Assembly: GCA_911728435.2 (NCBI GenBank)
Contig: OU452210.1
Span: 1,240,001-1,304,000 of the forward strand
Direction of reading: 5' to 3'
DNA: 64,000 nt
Source of the DNA: Apoderus coryli
Taxonomy: Eukaryota; Arthropoda; Insecta; Coleoptera; Attelabidae
Part shown: piece after piece, positions 22,983 to 33,989 of the stretch
Position numbering within the stretch: position 1 is the stretch's first letter
Layout of the letters: the number at the start of each line of letters is the position of its first letter
The notes under the pieces: model-generated
Database searches by the model: none
What the model saw: the letters and a program-made list of their open reading frames with translations, nothing else
What the model was told of the DNA's origin: nothing
Position numbers and translations under genes: made by a program

Positions 22983-25900
22983 GAAGCGTTCGGGGGAACA
23001 AGGTACACAAGCCACATTTTTTAAAAAATTGAGATTAGTATAAGAAATTCTTTCTTAACAAAGTCACAAGCCATAGTAAAAAAAGTTCTACAAAAATCGC
23101 AGAGATGGTGCCACAGTCCCCATAAATTCTTGTTGCCTAAATCGAATATCAAGCACATTTTTAACCAAGAAAGTCATAAGCCATAAGAGAGGCAAGATGG
23201 CCGCACAGCAACAGCTGTCCGTAAAACGAAAAGTGTTTGAAAACGGCATTTCCAGCGACGATTCTAGAAGTGATTTCGACTCGGATGATAGTGTAAAGGA
23301 CAAGGATTATTGTCCAGTAGCTGATACCTCTGGTTCTTCATCCGAAGACGATGTATCGGTAAGTCATTAAAAATGAGGCTTGTGACCTTTTTGCCCTTTT
23401 TTTTTTGTGGCATGTGTACTTTTACTACTGGATATTGCAAATTATATTTTTTTGTGTTTAACCCAGCCCAGACTGAATTTTTGACTGAATAGTAAGGTTT
23501 AATAATTCGAATAGAACCTGATTGTACATAAAGTTAAATTTAAATCCGGGTTGCATGTACTAAAAATCCATTTCACACTTTATGTGGCTTGTGCCGTTTT
23601 TGACTGGACAAAATAAGCCAGTTACTTTATGTGGAATATTATGTTTTTTAGTCTAAATAAATAATATTTTTTCAGTCTGAGTCACGAAATGATGAAGTTA
23701 ATGTGTCTAGGGGTGCTCTAGAAACACCTGACAAGGCCACCCCATCACGGTGGAGAAAACAAAATCTTCAATGTAGGAAGAAAAACAAAGCAAAAATTAA
23801 GCGAAATCTGGGGCACAGTTATATAAGTGTTAGAGGGAAGAATGTAGGTGATAGGAAGATTGGTCCTCCCTGCAAATGCCAAAAAAAGTGTAGAGAGAAG
23901 GTGGCTGGAAATGAAGAGGGTATTTTTAATTCCTTTTGGAATGTGGGTAGCTATAAAGAACAAAACACATATCTTTTTGGTTCAATCAAAGCTGTACCAA
24001 AAAAACGTTCTTATAAGAAAAAAACAAAAAGGCAAGAATCGTCGAGAAAAATAAATTTTGAGTATTTTACTAAGGTGAATGGGTTAGACATACAACTCTG
24101 CAAACAAGAGTTTTTATCGATACACGGGCTACAAAATTCTTCAAAACGGGTGCGACTTATTTGCAAACAGATTGCAGATGGAAGAAGTGTTCCAAAAACT
24201 GACGAACGTGGAAAGCATCAGACTAGACCCAACAGGATACCATTAGAACTAGTACAATCGGTTCATGATCACATCAATGCGTTTCCAAAATATGTTAGCC
24301 ACTACAGTAGGAAAAAGAATCCCAATAGAGTGTACTTAGATCACAACGTTTCTGTTTCTGCACTCTACAAAGATTTTTATCTTGACTGGTGTAAAGAAAA
24401 AAAACTTACTCCGGTCAAAGAAGATATGTACAGAAGGGTATTTTGTAATGAATATAATATCGGTTTCAAACTTCCGAAAAGTGACACCTGTCATACATGT
24501 GATTCTCTAAATATTTTGATTCAGACACAAGAAAAGGATAAAAACGATGAAGAAGTAAGAAGATTAAAAACAGAACTAGAGCTTCATCATAGACGGGCAG
24601 ATGGTATGCAGAAGAGTTTAAAACAGGAAGTAGAATCAGCCAAAGCTAATGGAGACAAAATTGTGATTACTTTTGACTTACAACAAACTCTGCCTACCCC
24701 GAGCTTAACTGTTGGTCCTGCTTTCTATTTGCGTAAGGCTTGGACCTATAATCTTGGTGTCCACGACTGCGTTAGTGGAAAAGCAACAATGTTTATGTGG
24801 ACAGAAACCATCGCTAAGCGAGGTAGTGAAGAAATTGCTAGTATTTTACTTAAATACCTTTTCTCCAAGGATCCAACAGGTGAAAAGAATCTTGTGGTGT
24901 TTACAGACAATTGCGGTGGGCAAAATAAAAATTGGCATATAATGTCACTATGGTTGCAGCTCGTGCGAGAAAATAAATTTAGGTCCATTGAGCATAGGTT
25001 TCTTATATCCGGTCATACTTATCTACCCTGTGACAGGGATTTTGCTCTTATAGAAAAGCATAAGAAATATCTAGGACAAATTTTTTGTCCTGAAGACTGG
25101 TATAAAGCTGTGCAGAAGAGCAAACGGGTTAATCCGTTCGATGTTGTTATTATGAAACAGAGTGACTTTTTTTCTTTAGAGAGCATTCCTATAGCGAAAA
25201 AAAAATTAACTGACGATAAACAACCGTTGCAGTTTAACAAAGCACTATGTTTGCGCTTCGAGTCCCAAAATCCTAATATGATATTAGTCAAACATGAGTT
25301 AAACGGTAATTTTAAACAAGTGAATGTTGGAAAACGGGGAAACAAGCTGTGCCTACAATCCAATGAAATTTTAAGAAATTTGAAAAGAAAATATGACAAG
25401 CCTGTAGAGATTAACAGCAAAAAGGTAAAGGATTTAGAAAACCTTATGCAATACATACCACCTGCTAACCAAAACTTTTACTTAGACATTTTTAAAACTG
25501 CTGGGATGTCAGTTACCAAATATGCAAGTACCGAACCGGATGATGTCGAGTATGTTGATGGCGATACTCGTATAGATTTAGACTTTGATGAAGACTAAAT
25601 GTTTTCAATTTTTTTAGTCAGAAATTTGAACTTATTTTTGTTATTTTTTTTAGTTTATTATGTTACACATTTAGGTACCTTAGTATAAAACCAACTAGAG
25701 GTTTATTTTGATTAAAATACCTAATTTAAATCTACTAACGCCGACAAGAATAAGACTTTAAGTTTTTTTGTTTAGTTTCTTTCATTAAATTTAAAAAGAT
25801 TTGTACGTGTTCTTAATAATAACTTTTAGTTCTTAAGATCGACAAAGTGTAGCGAAATGTATTTATAAGGCAAAAATAAGTGTAATATTTTTAGAGGCAT

Positions 25901-26133
25901 AAAAGTCACAAGCCACACTTTTTTTACTATTTTCTAAATATATATTTTTTCAAAATCAAATTTGGCATTCTTTCAATACAGGATGATAAATATTCCGATT
26001 ATCTATAAGTGTGGTAAAAGATTGTTACTTTAAAAACGCATTCCTGATTTCAGGATTTAATTGAAACTTTAAAACCTCTTTTTCTCAATTAAAGGTAAAT
26101 GTGGCTTATGTACCTTGTTCCCCCGAGCGCTTC
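22983..26133 (+). mobile_element. Apparently complete DNA transposon with TIRs and AATT target duplication
   Basis: The terminal inverted repeats of about 38 bp begin GAAGCG(T/C)TCGGGGGAACAA and run through GGTACA(C/T)AAGCCACATTT. They are followed outside by AATT at 22979-22982 and 26134-26137. The body is 3,151 bp and carries one spliced transposase gene. A motif with core (G)TCA(C/T)AAGCCA(C/T)A recurs inside both ends in both orientations (23005, 23061, 23169, 23377, 23583, 25902, 26100). The 4-bp duplication and the transposase type suggest a Sola-like or still unnamed superfamily. AATT is self-complementary, so duplication and TIR extension cannot be fully told apart. Confidence 0.8.
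23197..25598 (+). CDS. Two-exon DDE-like transposase, intact (694 aa)
   Basis: Exon 1 runs from the ATG at 23197 (context GGCAAGATGG) to 23358 (donor TCG|GTAAGT). Exon 2 runs from 23676 (acceptor TTTTTTCAG) to the TAA ending at 25598. Both borders are phase 0. Residues 1-60 are acidic and Ser/Asp-rich. A basic, Cys-containing segment (CKCQKKC, about 120-126) follows, and a CxxC pair (KSDTCHTCDSL) is near 325-330. The RNase H-like core shows three acidic blocks: ITFDLQQTLPTP (Asp 388), VVFTDNCGGQNKNW (Asp 465) and GHTYLPCDRDFALIEKHKK (Asp 509/Glu 514). These fit a DDE/D triad for strand cleavage and transfer; the triad assignment is my inference. Related sequences are widespread in insects as uncharacterised proteins with a DUF7869-like region. 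No stops or frameshifts occur, so it may encode active protein. It lies between matching TIRs and is oriented left to right. Confidence 0.85.
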
Positions 26134-27423
26134 AATTTAGAATACCGATAGGTATAGCTAGTTGTAGTAGGAAGTTTTTGAGAACACTTTTTTTTTCAAT
26201 TTGTTATGTACACTATGTCCAAGATAAGAATGGGATAGTATTGGAATCTAGGAAACGTTAGGACTTACAATGTCGGTTAAATTAGAGAAAAGTTGTACAA
26301 TTGAACACACCTTTTAAATGGTGTTTTCAAAAGTAAACTAACTAAATAGGTATATAAGGGATTTACTTACACAGAAAGTGTTTGTTTTACTGTTTCAACT
26401 GGTACCTACGTAGGTAAATTAAGGTTAAACCTTTATATATTCTAGATTTTTGAAAATACATTTAGGACGTAATAGGTATTCGTTGTTATTTCAATAATTC
26501 TAGATTTATATCAAACGATTCGTTGATACATTTTTTAAAAGTATTTGGAATCGTAATACCTATCAACGTTTTAAAATTTCCCACTTTAAATATTCCTCGT
26601 TTTAAGAACAAATTCACACGTTCTTCTAATTGTAGGTACATTTGGAATTGTGATAACATACTTTATAAACATTATATAAACGTTTCGAATTTTCCCATAT
26701 TAAGCAATACGCATTTTTATGGGATATTTTACACGTTACCTTAACTGTAATTTTCGGATTATCATAAAATTCTTAAAAAACGTCATTTTAACGTTTTCAT
26801 TGCCGCCTCTTAAAATTATGCGCTTCTAATGAACAATTTATAACGTTATTTTAGCTATAAATATGAGATTATTATAAATTACAAAAAGAACGTTTTAGAA
26901 ACGTTTTTAATTTTGACAATGTTTGACGCGCGTTTAAAAAACACATAAAACAAACGTTTTTATTTTATGGTTTATTTATAATGCATATACAACGTTACTT
27001 AAACATAATAAATGCACGTAGTTGTATTTAGATAATAAAAACACGTTTCTATAACGTTTAAACTGAACGGTGTAAAATTAAACTTAAAATAAACCGTCAC
27101 TTTTCTAACGACTGACACGTTGAATCCACGTTTCATTTACGTATATGTGTTTACTGGGATATGTCATGTAGAGTTTTCGAGCCATGCCGACAATAGGAGA
27201 TGGAAAAGTGCGTCTGATCTTATAGAGTGTTCTGTTACCTTTTTTCGTTATTTGACGAATATTCTCGGAGCTGCTTAAATCAAAGCAGACCGTAATGTCT
27301 AAATCCACATGAGCCGATGATTGAAGCAACCTTGGACCATTCACGACATATGCACTGCCAAAGTTCGCAACAACGATGAATACAATTCAGCGATATCAGT
27401 AAATTAGTTATAACTGTGCGGCC

Positions 27424-28245
27424 AGGGGGACTTTATTTGAATCGATCGCAAATATTTACGTGCACGCAAAATTGCATGGATTTCTTCGTATGCGCAACTT
27501 GTTTTTAGGCGAAGGTTTATTTGAAATTGCGATTAAACGTGTACATCTCTACTTGTATGCAAAAGATTCACTCACTCGCTACGGTGCCAGTTTTCTTTAT
27601 AGATATCAACCAATCAAATGTTTGGATTTTATGAAATGTTCGATGATTTATATTTGTCTTTTTTTATGTTTTAAGGTTAGAATTTTTGTAAGTTTGTGAG
27701 CTATCGTATTTTAGTTATTAATTTATTGTGTAATTATAAATGGTCGAAAGGATATTATGAGCTAGGAAATCAAATAGAACCGATCGGCAAACGCAAATGC
27801 GAAAGAAAAATGCATTCTTGCCAAATATTCTTGTATCTATCACTTCATACAATTGCTCGAAAGTTAGTCAATTAAGGTGAAAGCATCAAACCGCGGCCTG
27901 ATAACGCGTTTTTCATTAAACAAAATCTCTGCAAGTTTAAGACCAGATTATTAAAATTCATATTTAAAAAATAGATAAGTACATAAACTGAAATAACTAA
28001 AAAAAAACTTTAAAACTAAACAAATTATTAAAAGATCAATCACGCTATAATCCAAATTAAAATTTATTTGATGTGAACTGTCATTAAAATAAACTGACGT
28101 CTTGTCATGCATTGCGTGTGGGAAATTTGACTTGCGATCGATATGCCCCCATGCGCAAAAGTGGCGAGTGATGGAAATTCATTGCATTTCAAATATGCCG
28201 TGCACCAATTTGTGTGCGTGCAAAGTTTTCAAATAAAGCCTTCCA
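27424..28245. mobile_element. Short TIR element, about 0.8 kb
   Basis: The left arm (GGACTTTATTTGAATCG, then GTGCACGCAAA) and the right arm (TTTGTGTGCGTGCAAAG, then TTCAAATAAAGCCTTCC) are imperfect inverted repeats of about 40 bp. GATCGCAAAT-like and GCGATCGAT motifs lie inside both ends. No transposase remnant and no clear target duplication were found. It is probably a non-autonomous element or MITE. Confidence 0.5.
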
Positions 28246-28814
28246 CGTACGGATCCGTACTACGTATCTTGTATAATATTGTACAAAAATAATATATTTA
28301 TAGAAAATAATCCATAGTGGCGAGGACTTATAATGATATGTAAAAAATTGCACTGATATTCAGGACAGTATTTCTAAGAGAATGAAATGTGATGTCAAAA
28401 TAATAATTATGTAAGATAGTTCTAAAATGTATTAATTTGTGATTTATGTAATTTGTTGTTGTAAGTTATTTGGTTAAAATATATATTTTCAAAACGTGTT
28501 GTTCTTAATAAACGATTCTTTTACGACACAGGGAGTTGAGCTATGTAACGGAAGTCCATTTATATTTTTGATATGATATGAATAACAAAAGATTATTTAA
28601 TGAAGTAATCCATTTCGGAGAGGAGCAATGAGTAGGTATTTAAAGGAATAAAATGAAGTCAGCGCCACAAAATAATATAAGACGTCTACTCCACAATACA
28701 AACTTCTTGCAATTAAAATATTAAACCTACAAATTAAGAGACATTAACGGAATGATGAACACAAGTTCAAAACAACAGATTTCTAATTATATAGGTCTGA
28801 AATATAATAACACA

Positions 28815-28846
28815 ATTAGGATATAGTCATATGACTATATCCTAAT
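28815..28846. repeat. Perfect 32-bp palindrome
   Basis: ATTAGGATATAGTCAT is followed directly by its exact reverse complement with no spacer. A second perfect palindrome (24 bp, AAAGATTAATGT half) lies at 28973-28996, just before the Harbinger exon fragment. Confidence 0.9.
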
Positions 28847-29004
28847 CTAGAGTAGATACTCGGTGGATAGCTGATACCAACATTCATAACTTTCAATATT
28901 CATGCTAAATTGTGAATTTGTTGGTCACATTCATTGATCTCTACATATAGTGGTCTTTGGGATGGTTTCAGCAAAGATTAATGTACATTAATCTTTGGTT
29001 TCAG

Positions 29005-29109
29005 GTATGTGACTCTAAAATGAAATTGTTAGCAGTGAATGCCAGATATCCAGGTTCTGTACATGATGCTGCAATTTGGAATAATAACACTTGCGCTAAA
29101 ACTCCGTAG
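29005..29109 (+). pseudogene. Harbinger transposase exon fragment (second family member)
   Basis: After an acceptor-like TTGGTTTCAG the frame reads VCDSKMKLLAVNARYPGSVH and DAAIWNNNTC. This is the middle of the HARBI1 DDE domain (VNARYPGSVHDSxIW in relatives, equivalent to the segment before LGDSGY). It ends at TAG with no following catalytic block. It differs from the copy at 5201-6462 and lies on the opposite strand, so it is an independent insertion. Confidence 0.7.
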
Positions 29110-29217
29110 TGACTCAGTCTGTCTGATGGAGTGAACGCTTCTAAAGCTAGTAGTAGCGATTAGATTATAGAAAATGTCATCAACTACTGCCGAGTGCACA
29201 ATAAAATATTGTATATA

Positions 29218-29460
29218 CAGGGTGTGTCATAGTATATGCGCAAGACTTTAGGATGTGACGGCTTGTCCGAAAATATGGAAAGAAGTTTCTATTAACTTAC
29301 TCTCTAAAATGCACCATTTTCGAGATACAAAGTGCTGAAATAAAAAAAAAACCGTCTTTTGTGAATACCTCCGGAATCGTTTATCGTACAGAAGACAGCT
29401 TTTGTAAGCATTTTATAATAAGCTATGTTTTGTGCAGGAATTTTTTTTAATTCATAATTG
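29218..29460. repeat. ACAGGGTG-start repeat fragment
   Basis: Begins TATACAGGGTGTGTCATAG and contains TTTCGAGATACAAAG, the style of termini of Tc1-like non-autonomous elements found at 53031 and 60902. A matching right end was not found. Confidence 0.3.
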
Positions 29461-29650
29461 GTGGAGATTTTGAAGGGGTAGTGGGTGTTTTTCTCCCCAA
29501 TTTCGACGCCACTGGAAACGGTACGGTTTTAAGATACCCATTTCAACCGCCAATGTTTTCTACACAAAGAAGATACTCTTGGACATAAGTTCTAAAGTTT
29601 TCTACTTCTTGAGCCCCCAGAGAATGCGTTTTCCCGGATAGCATTGTTGA

Positions 29651-30145
29651 ACTTTCCCGACAAGATAGGTATAATATGAACTGAAATATATGCAAAGCGC
29701 ACGCTCTATCAATAACCCCAACAACCCTTATTTAATTACTTTATTATATTTTATTATTAGATATAGGTTCCAACTACCTAACTGGTGATATTTTAAACGC
29801 AATTTTCTCGAGAATTCTGGAGGCAAATATCAAAAGTAACCTATCGCTGTAAAGCCAGATAAAAAATGCTTTCAAATGATGTACTTATCACTCGACCCCT
29901 ACTGCTATTTCAAAATTTGAAGGTTGTGTCCACCTCTATCACTATGGGTTCATCCTAGGACTAGCCCAAACTCATTTACCAAATTTAGCTCAATTGGTTG
30001 AAGCGTTCAGGCGCTATCGTGGAAGAATACATACAGACAGAGACTTCAATCTGGAAATGGTCTTAGTCGTCTCAAAATGGTTATATCCGTCTTAATCTCA
30101 ATTTTTTTTTAGCGCATTCAAAATACTTTCCTTGAGCGGGAAAGT
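29651..30145 (-). mobile_element. ACTTTCCCG-tip TIR element, complete but lacking the tRNA 3' half (copy B)
   Basis: Bounded by ACTTTCCCG (29651-29659) and CGGGAAAGT (30137-30145). On the - strand it runs through GCGCTAAAAAA, GAGCTAAATTTGG, the ATGATACATCA-like block and GATATTTGCCTCC, and ends with GAGCGTGCGCTTTGCATAT. There it joins the terminal part directly, so most of the tRNA-like segment is deleted. Confidence 0.65.
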
Positions 30146-30621
30146 AATTGTGTTTTATCATGCAACAGAACTGAACTAATAGCCCTAGTTTCTAAAAAAT
30201 ACTCTGTTTCATCTTGAGGTAGAACGGTACGAGAACTATCAAGAACGATTCTTGGTTAATAGCAAGAACTAACAGTAACTTTACGTCGATTTTAACGTAA
30301 TTATGTGGAATGAATTTGTTACCATACAGGTCTTGGTAAAAAATTGAAAGATTTTTTAGGGGTATTCGCAATTTAGCAAAAAATAATAATACCTACTGAC
30401 TTAAATAAAGTAGGTATCAAAGGTATTACCTACATACTAATTTTGTATTTTTAATGTGATGTTATTATTGTTAGATGCGTATTCAGTAAGAAATATGCGC
30501 ATATAGAGCATCCACTTGATATTTTGATATATCAGACTTCAAAATAAGAGTAAGTAACGTGTATTTTATTTTATTTTTAATACTTTTCAAATATTTTCAT
30601 AACTTTAGTAAATTAAATTTT

Positions 30622-31494
30622 ACTTTCCCGCTCAGGAAAAATATTGTGAACGCGCTAAAAAGAAAATTTTAGATAAAGACGGATATATTTTTGAAGTCCC
30701 CCAAAACGATTAAGACCAATTGAACTCTGTTTGGCTAAATTTTGGTATATGAGTTTGGGCTAGTCCTAGGATAACCCCATTAGTTTTTGGTTGAAATTGC
30801 TTTAGACCTGTGATAGCAGTAGAGGTCGAATGATACATCATTTGAAAGCATTTTTTATCTACTTTACAGATAGGTTACTTTTGATATTTGCCTCCATAAT
30901 GCTCGAGAAAATTGCGTTTAAAATTTCACCAGTTAGGTAGTTGGAACGTATAACTCTTAATAGAAAAAAAAAAAGTAATTTTATATGGGTATTTTGGGTC
31001 CTTGATAGAGCGTGCGCTTTGTATGCGGAAGGTCCTGGATTCGAATCCCAGCTCTGGCAACTTTTTTTTTTATTTCTAATTTTTGAATAAAGTTGTGAGT
31101 TTGTTAGGTTATTTTATTGGAAATTGTAACAGGGTGTTTCGTGGGTGGCTGTATTAACATAAAACAAATATGTATTTTAACTTTAAACAAAATAACAATT
31201 TTATTGCGGATAAAAAATAGACAAAATATAGTTTACGTATTTGAAAATAAATCGAAAAATATTAGAAAAGTTTTTCACAACACACGAACACACGCGCTTG
31301 CTTCTGTCGTCGTAAGTAGTACCGCATGACGTATTTTTAGAGATGGTGCGAGAACAAAAAATGTTGGCTGGCATCTTACTAGAGATGGAACGTTACAAAA
31401 TAATAATAAAAAAAAGAAATATAATAATCTTTAAAATTCTGTTTCGTTACACAGGTCATATATTTCAGATTATATTATATCTTGTCGGGAAAGT
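30622..31494 (+). mobile_element. ACTTTCCCG-tip TIR element with internal tRNA-like unit (copy A)
   Basis: Tips ACTTTCCCG (30622-30630) and CGGGAAAGT (31486-31494). The order inside is: GAACGCGCTAAAA leader, GATTAAGACC block, TTTGGTATATGAGTTTGGG, GATATTTGCCTCC, an A-run, the tRNA-like unit, a T-run, TTTTTGAATAAAGT, then ATTCTGTTTCGTTACACAGG near the right end. The same right end recurs at 63003-63063. No protein is encoded. Confidence 0.65.
30996..31060 (+). ncRNA. tRNA-like segment inside TIR element
   Basis: GGTCCTTGATAGAGCGTGCG resembles a box A/D-arm. GCTTTGTATGCGG forms an anticodon-type stem-loop, and GGATTCGAATCCC is a consensus box B/T-arm, followed by a T-run that would stop RNA polymerase III. 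The acceptor stem is not convincing, so it is read as a tRNA-derived repeat module and not a working tRNA. Copies lie at 46288-46349 and 62848-62916. Confidence 0.55.
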
Positions 31495-31499
31495 TTTGG

Positions 31500-32787
31500 G
31501 GCGACACAACCGATTTTTTAACATATGATAACATAAATTATATATTGTTATTGCATTTCAGTGATGTATTTTTTTTTTTGTAGTCATATATTCAGTTAAT
31601 TTGTTACGAAAAACCTACCTAAATAAAATTTTCATTTGAGTATTTATTTAAAAAACTTGTGCTAGTAGGTAATTAAATGCCAATCGTCGTATTAGCCAGT
31701 GAATCCGAAAATCGTGTCTACTTCAGATGACGAGTTGTTCTGGGTGGCAAGTTTAAAATGAAAGCACTTTATAAGGCTAGATCCTAAAGTTGTTGACTAC
31801 AAACAAACAGATCAATTGTCTACTTCGAAAGGTGTTTATAGGACGGCAAATCATATCAAAATATTGATAGATTTTTACTAAACATAGATGTCAGGTGCGC
31901 ACAATGAACTAAACTCACTCGTAACATGTTAAGAGGGGGATTATATTACGGGATCCTGTTGGGGATAATATCGGTTTTGCTATAGATCTTCAACCTAGTA
32001 TATAAAAGATATCCTATATAAATAAATGGAAGAACGGCAAATTATTTACTGCGATACTATTTTACAGTTCTTGTTGGTTATGTGCTGTTTCATCAGTGAT
32101 CTTTAAATGAACCGATCTAATTTGTTTAGTTTGCACATGCGTAGAAATGTGAGTACCGTATATAACAGATTTAAATAGAACTGATTCGGACTTAGACAGG
32201 GAATAAATTCTGGTTAGATGGCCCAGCGATATTCTGTTATATGCATTTTTGGTAGAGGTTTCGAAATTAACTCATGATCCGGGCAATATTTTTCCCCAGG
32301 TTTCACGAATACTCCTGTATTTTGTGTTTGTGGCCACATACACATAATTTCATCGTTTTTTTGTTTAAAACATTTTTAAGCTGTTCGTAACTGAATGTAA
32401 GAAGTTGTGTATGTAACACTATTTTTTTCTGAACAACACATCTTTTGTTGACAGTAAGTCATATAAAATAAGATACAAATATGTAAGCTTATTTAAATAA
32501 TAAATTATCCAAAATAAAACTGAAATAAATAAATAATGTATAATGTATACAATATTACTTACATTACATGCTATCATTTTTTCTGTTTTTACTATTATAC
32601 GGACATCTCAACATATATTTACATTACCTAATCATTTAAAGTTAAACAAAAATTACCTCATTGGCGCATAAACCACAAAATAAATTTGTGAAACCTGATA
32701 TAAAAAAGTATATGTAGGTACTCGTATTTGTCCAAGTAGGAACATTGTCAAAATTGGTTTGTAGAAAAATATTTATTTTAATTCCAG
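31500..32787. other. Intron stretch upstream of the EC-domain exon
   Basis: 31617-31715 shares a segment (ATTTTCAT...GTATTTATTT..AAAACTTGT and GTATTAGCCAGTG) with the PLE tail at 57428-57510. I recognise nothing else; it ends in the acceptor TTTAATTCCAG at 32777-32787. Confidence 0.4.
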
Positions 32788-33161
32788 ATGTGGTGGAAAA
32801 CGGAAAAGAACTCATCGACGTTCTCTAAACAGTAAACACAAAAATCGTATATGTAAAAGAAAGGACAAATCTATTTTAACCACCAATTTAATAAACAGCT
32901 TCCACACGGAATACCACATGGAAAATAATGGAAGGAACGAAAGTGATACAGTAGTCACCACATGGAAGTTTAAAATGTTAGATTTAAATAAAGACGATAA
33001 GTTAGATGAAATGGAATATAAAGATATTAAAAGGGTAGTAAAAAAAGTGATGAAACCCAAAAAGTGTGCGAAAAATTTTCCAAAGAACTGTGATGTTGAT
33101 AGTGACGAAATTATTACTTTACAAGAGTGGCGAGAGTGTTTGTCACGCGACGGTATGGACG
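32788..33161 (+). CDS. Smoc: SMOC/pentagone-like gene, basic region and EF-hand (EC) domain exon
   Basis: The acceptor at 32786-32787 completes the split Arg codon left by 13883 (AG|A), and the donor is G|GTAAGT (phase 1). The exon is open throughout. It starts with a basic stretch (GGKRKRTHRRS, KHKNRICKRK), plausible for heparan-sulphate binding. An EC-type fold follows: SFHTEY, VVTTWKFKML, EF loop 1 DLNKDDKLDEME, KKVMKPKKCAKNFPKNCDV, EF loop 2 DVDSDEIITLQE and WRECL. Both 12-residue loops keep the calcium ligands at positions 1, 3, 5 and 12. The KPKKCA..F...CD spacing is characteristic of SMOC EC domains. The exon lies 18.9 kb beyond the previous one. Confidence 0.9.
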
Positions 33162-33985
33162 GTAAGTTTAACATAAAAACTTAGTTAGGTTACACTATTT
33201 CACATTCTACTACTTTTAAATGTAAATGGATTAATAAGGAATACAATATTAATACAAGAGGCGGATGGGTTGGTCAGGAGATTGAGAGGGTTCCCGTTAC
33301 GGCTTTTTTACTTGTATTGGCCGCTCTGAGGCGGACATTGTGCAGTAATGCATACTAAGCCCTGTTTTTCCGAATTCCATAAGAAGGTTGATACAAGAAC
33401 CTACCAAAAATTCTAAAAAGGTTTATAAAACGTTTATATAGGAATATCCCATTCATTAAAAGTTTACGGGCAAGTTTTGTTTAGAAATATGTTATTTATA
33501 ACATAACACTTTCACTGTATGTATACCTACGTATGGCACGACCTAGATGCCGCATTATTGTATTGTTTTCCAATACACCGGCGGACTTCACTAAACACTG
33601 ATCTAAAATACTGAAATAACGGTCAACTTTAAAACCATGAAAGTTTCTACAACTGTATATTCGTTACATAATATATTTAGCTATGACCAGCTGAAGTCGT
33701 TTTTGACGTTAAATTGAATAAAATCACATTTAAGTCTTTTTTATTAAACCCAATACCTTTACTATAAGAACAGAAAGCCCAAAGTGCATGAATTGTAAAA
33801 ATACTCGTTGATCTTTGTTAACACTCTCTATACCTAACTCTCTCTATTTTTGGTATTTTTTAATGAATGAGGTTTTTAAAAATTTTATTCGTCACCATGG
33901 CAATGAGAACTAATTTGCATGTAATATTATTTGCTGTGGCGTATTAAAATATAATAAAAAAAACGAATATTTGTCTTTAAAATTC
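33162..33985. other. Intron, no recognised gene
   Basis: A somewhat GC-richer piece at 33250-33370 (AGGCGGATGGGTTGGTCAGG) looks like an old repeat, but its family is unknown. Confidence 0.35.
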
Positions 33986-33989
33986 ATTT

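Larger units (their letters stand above)
19359..27158. mobile_element. Large TIR element (CCCAGTAAACACA tips) with AACGTT-rich ends, interrupted
   Basis: The ends CCCAGTAAACACACATACGT (19359-19378) and ACGTATATGTGTTTACTGGG (27139-27158) are inverted repeats differing at one position, flanked by AT on both sides. Some 400 bp inside the left end and 650 bp inside the right end are dense in AACGTT/ACGTTT motifs. The whole is 7.8 kb. Subtracting the inserted transposon at 22983-26133 leaves about 4.65 kb with no convincing coding region. The tip sequence, possible 2-bp duplication and motif-rich ends are like those of 14810-17399. Confidence 0.55.

Noticed and set aside
25019..25456. 145-codon open frame on the - strand
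   Set aside because: It lies entirely within the intact transposase exon on the opposite strand.
30996..31060. A functional tRNA gene
   Set aside because: The A and B boxes are good but the acceptor strands do not pair, and the unit recurs inside a repeat family with changing anticodon bases.
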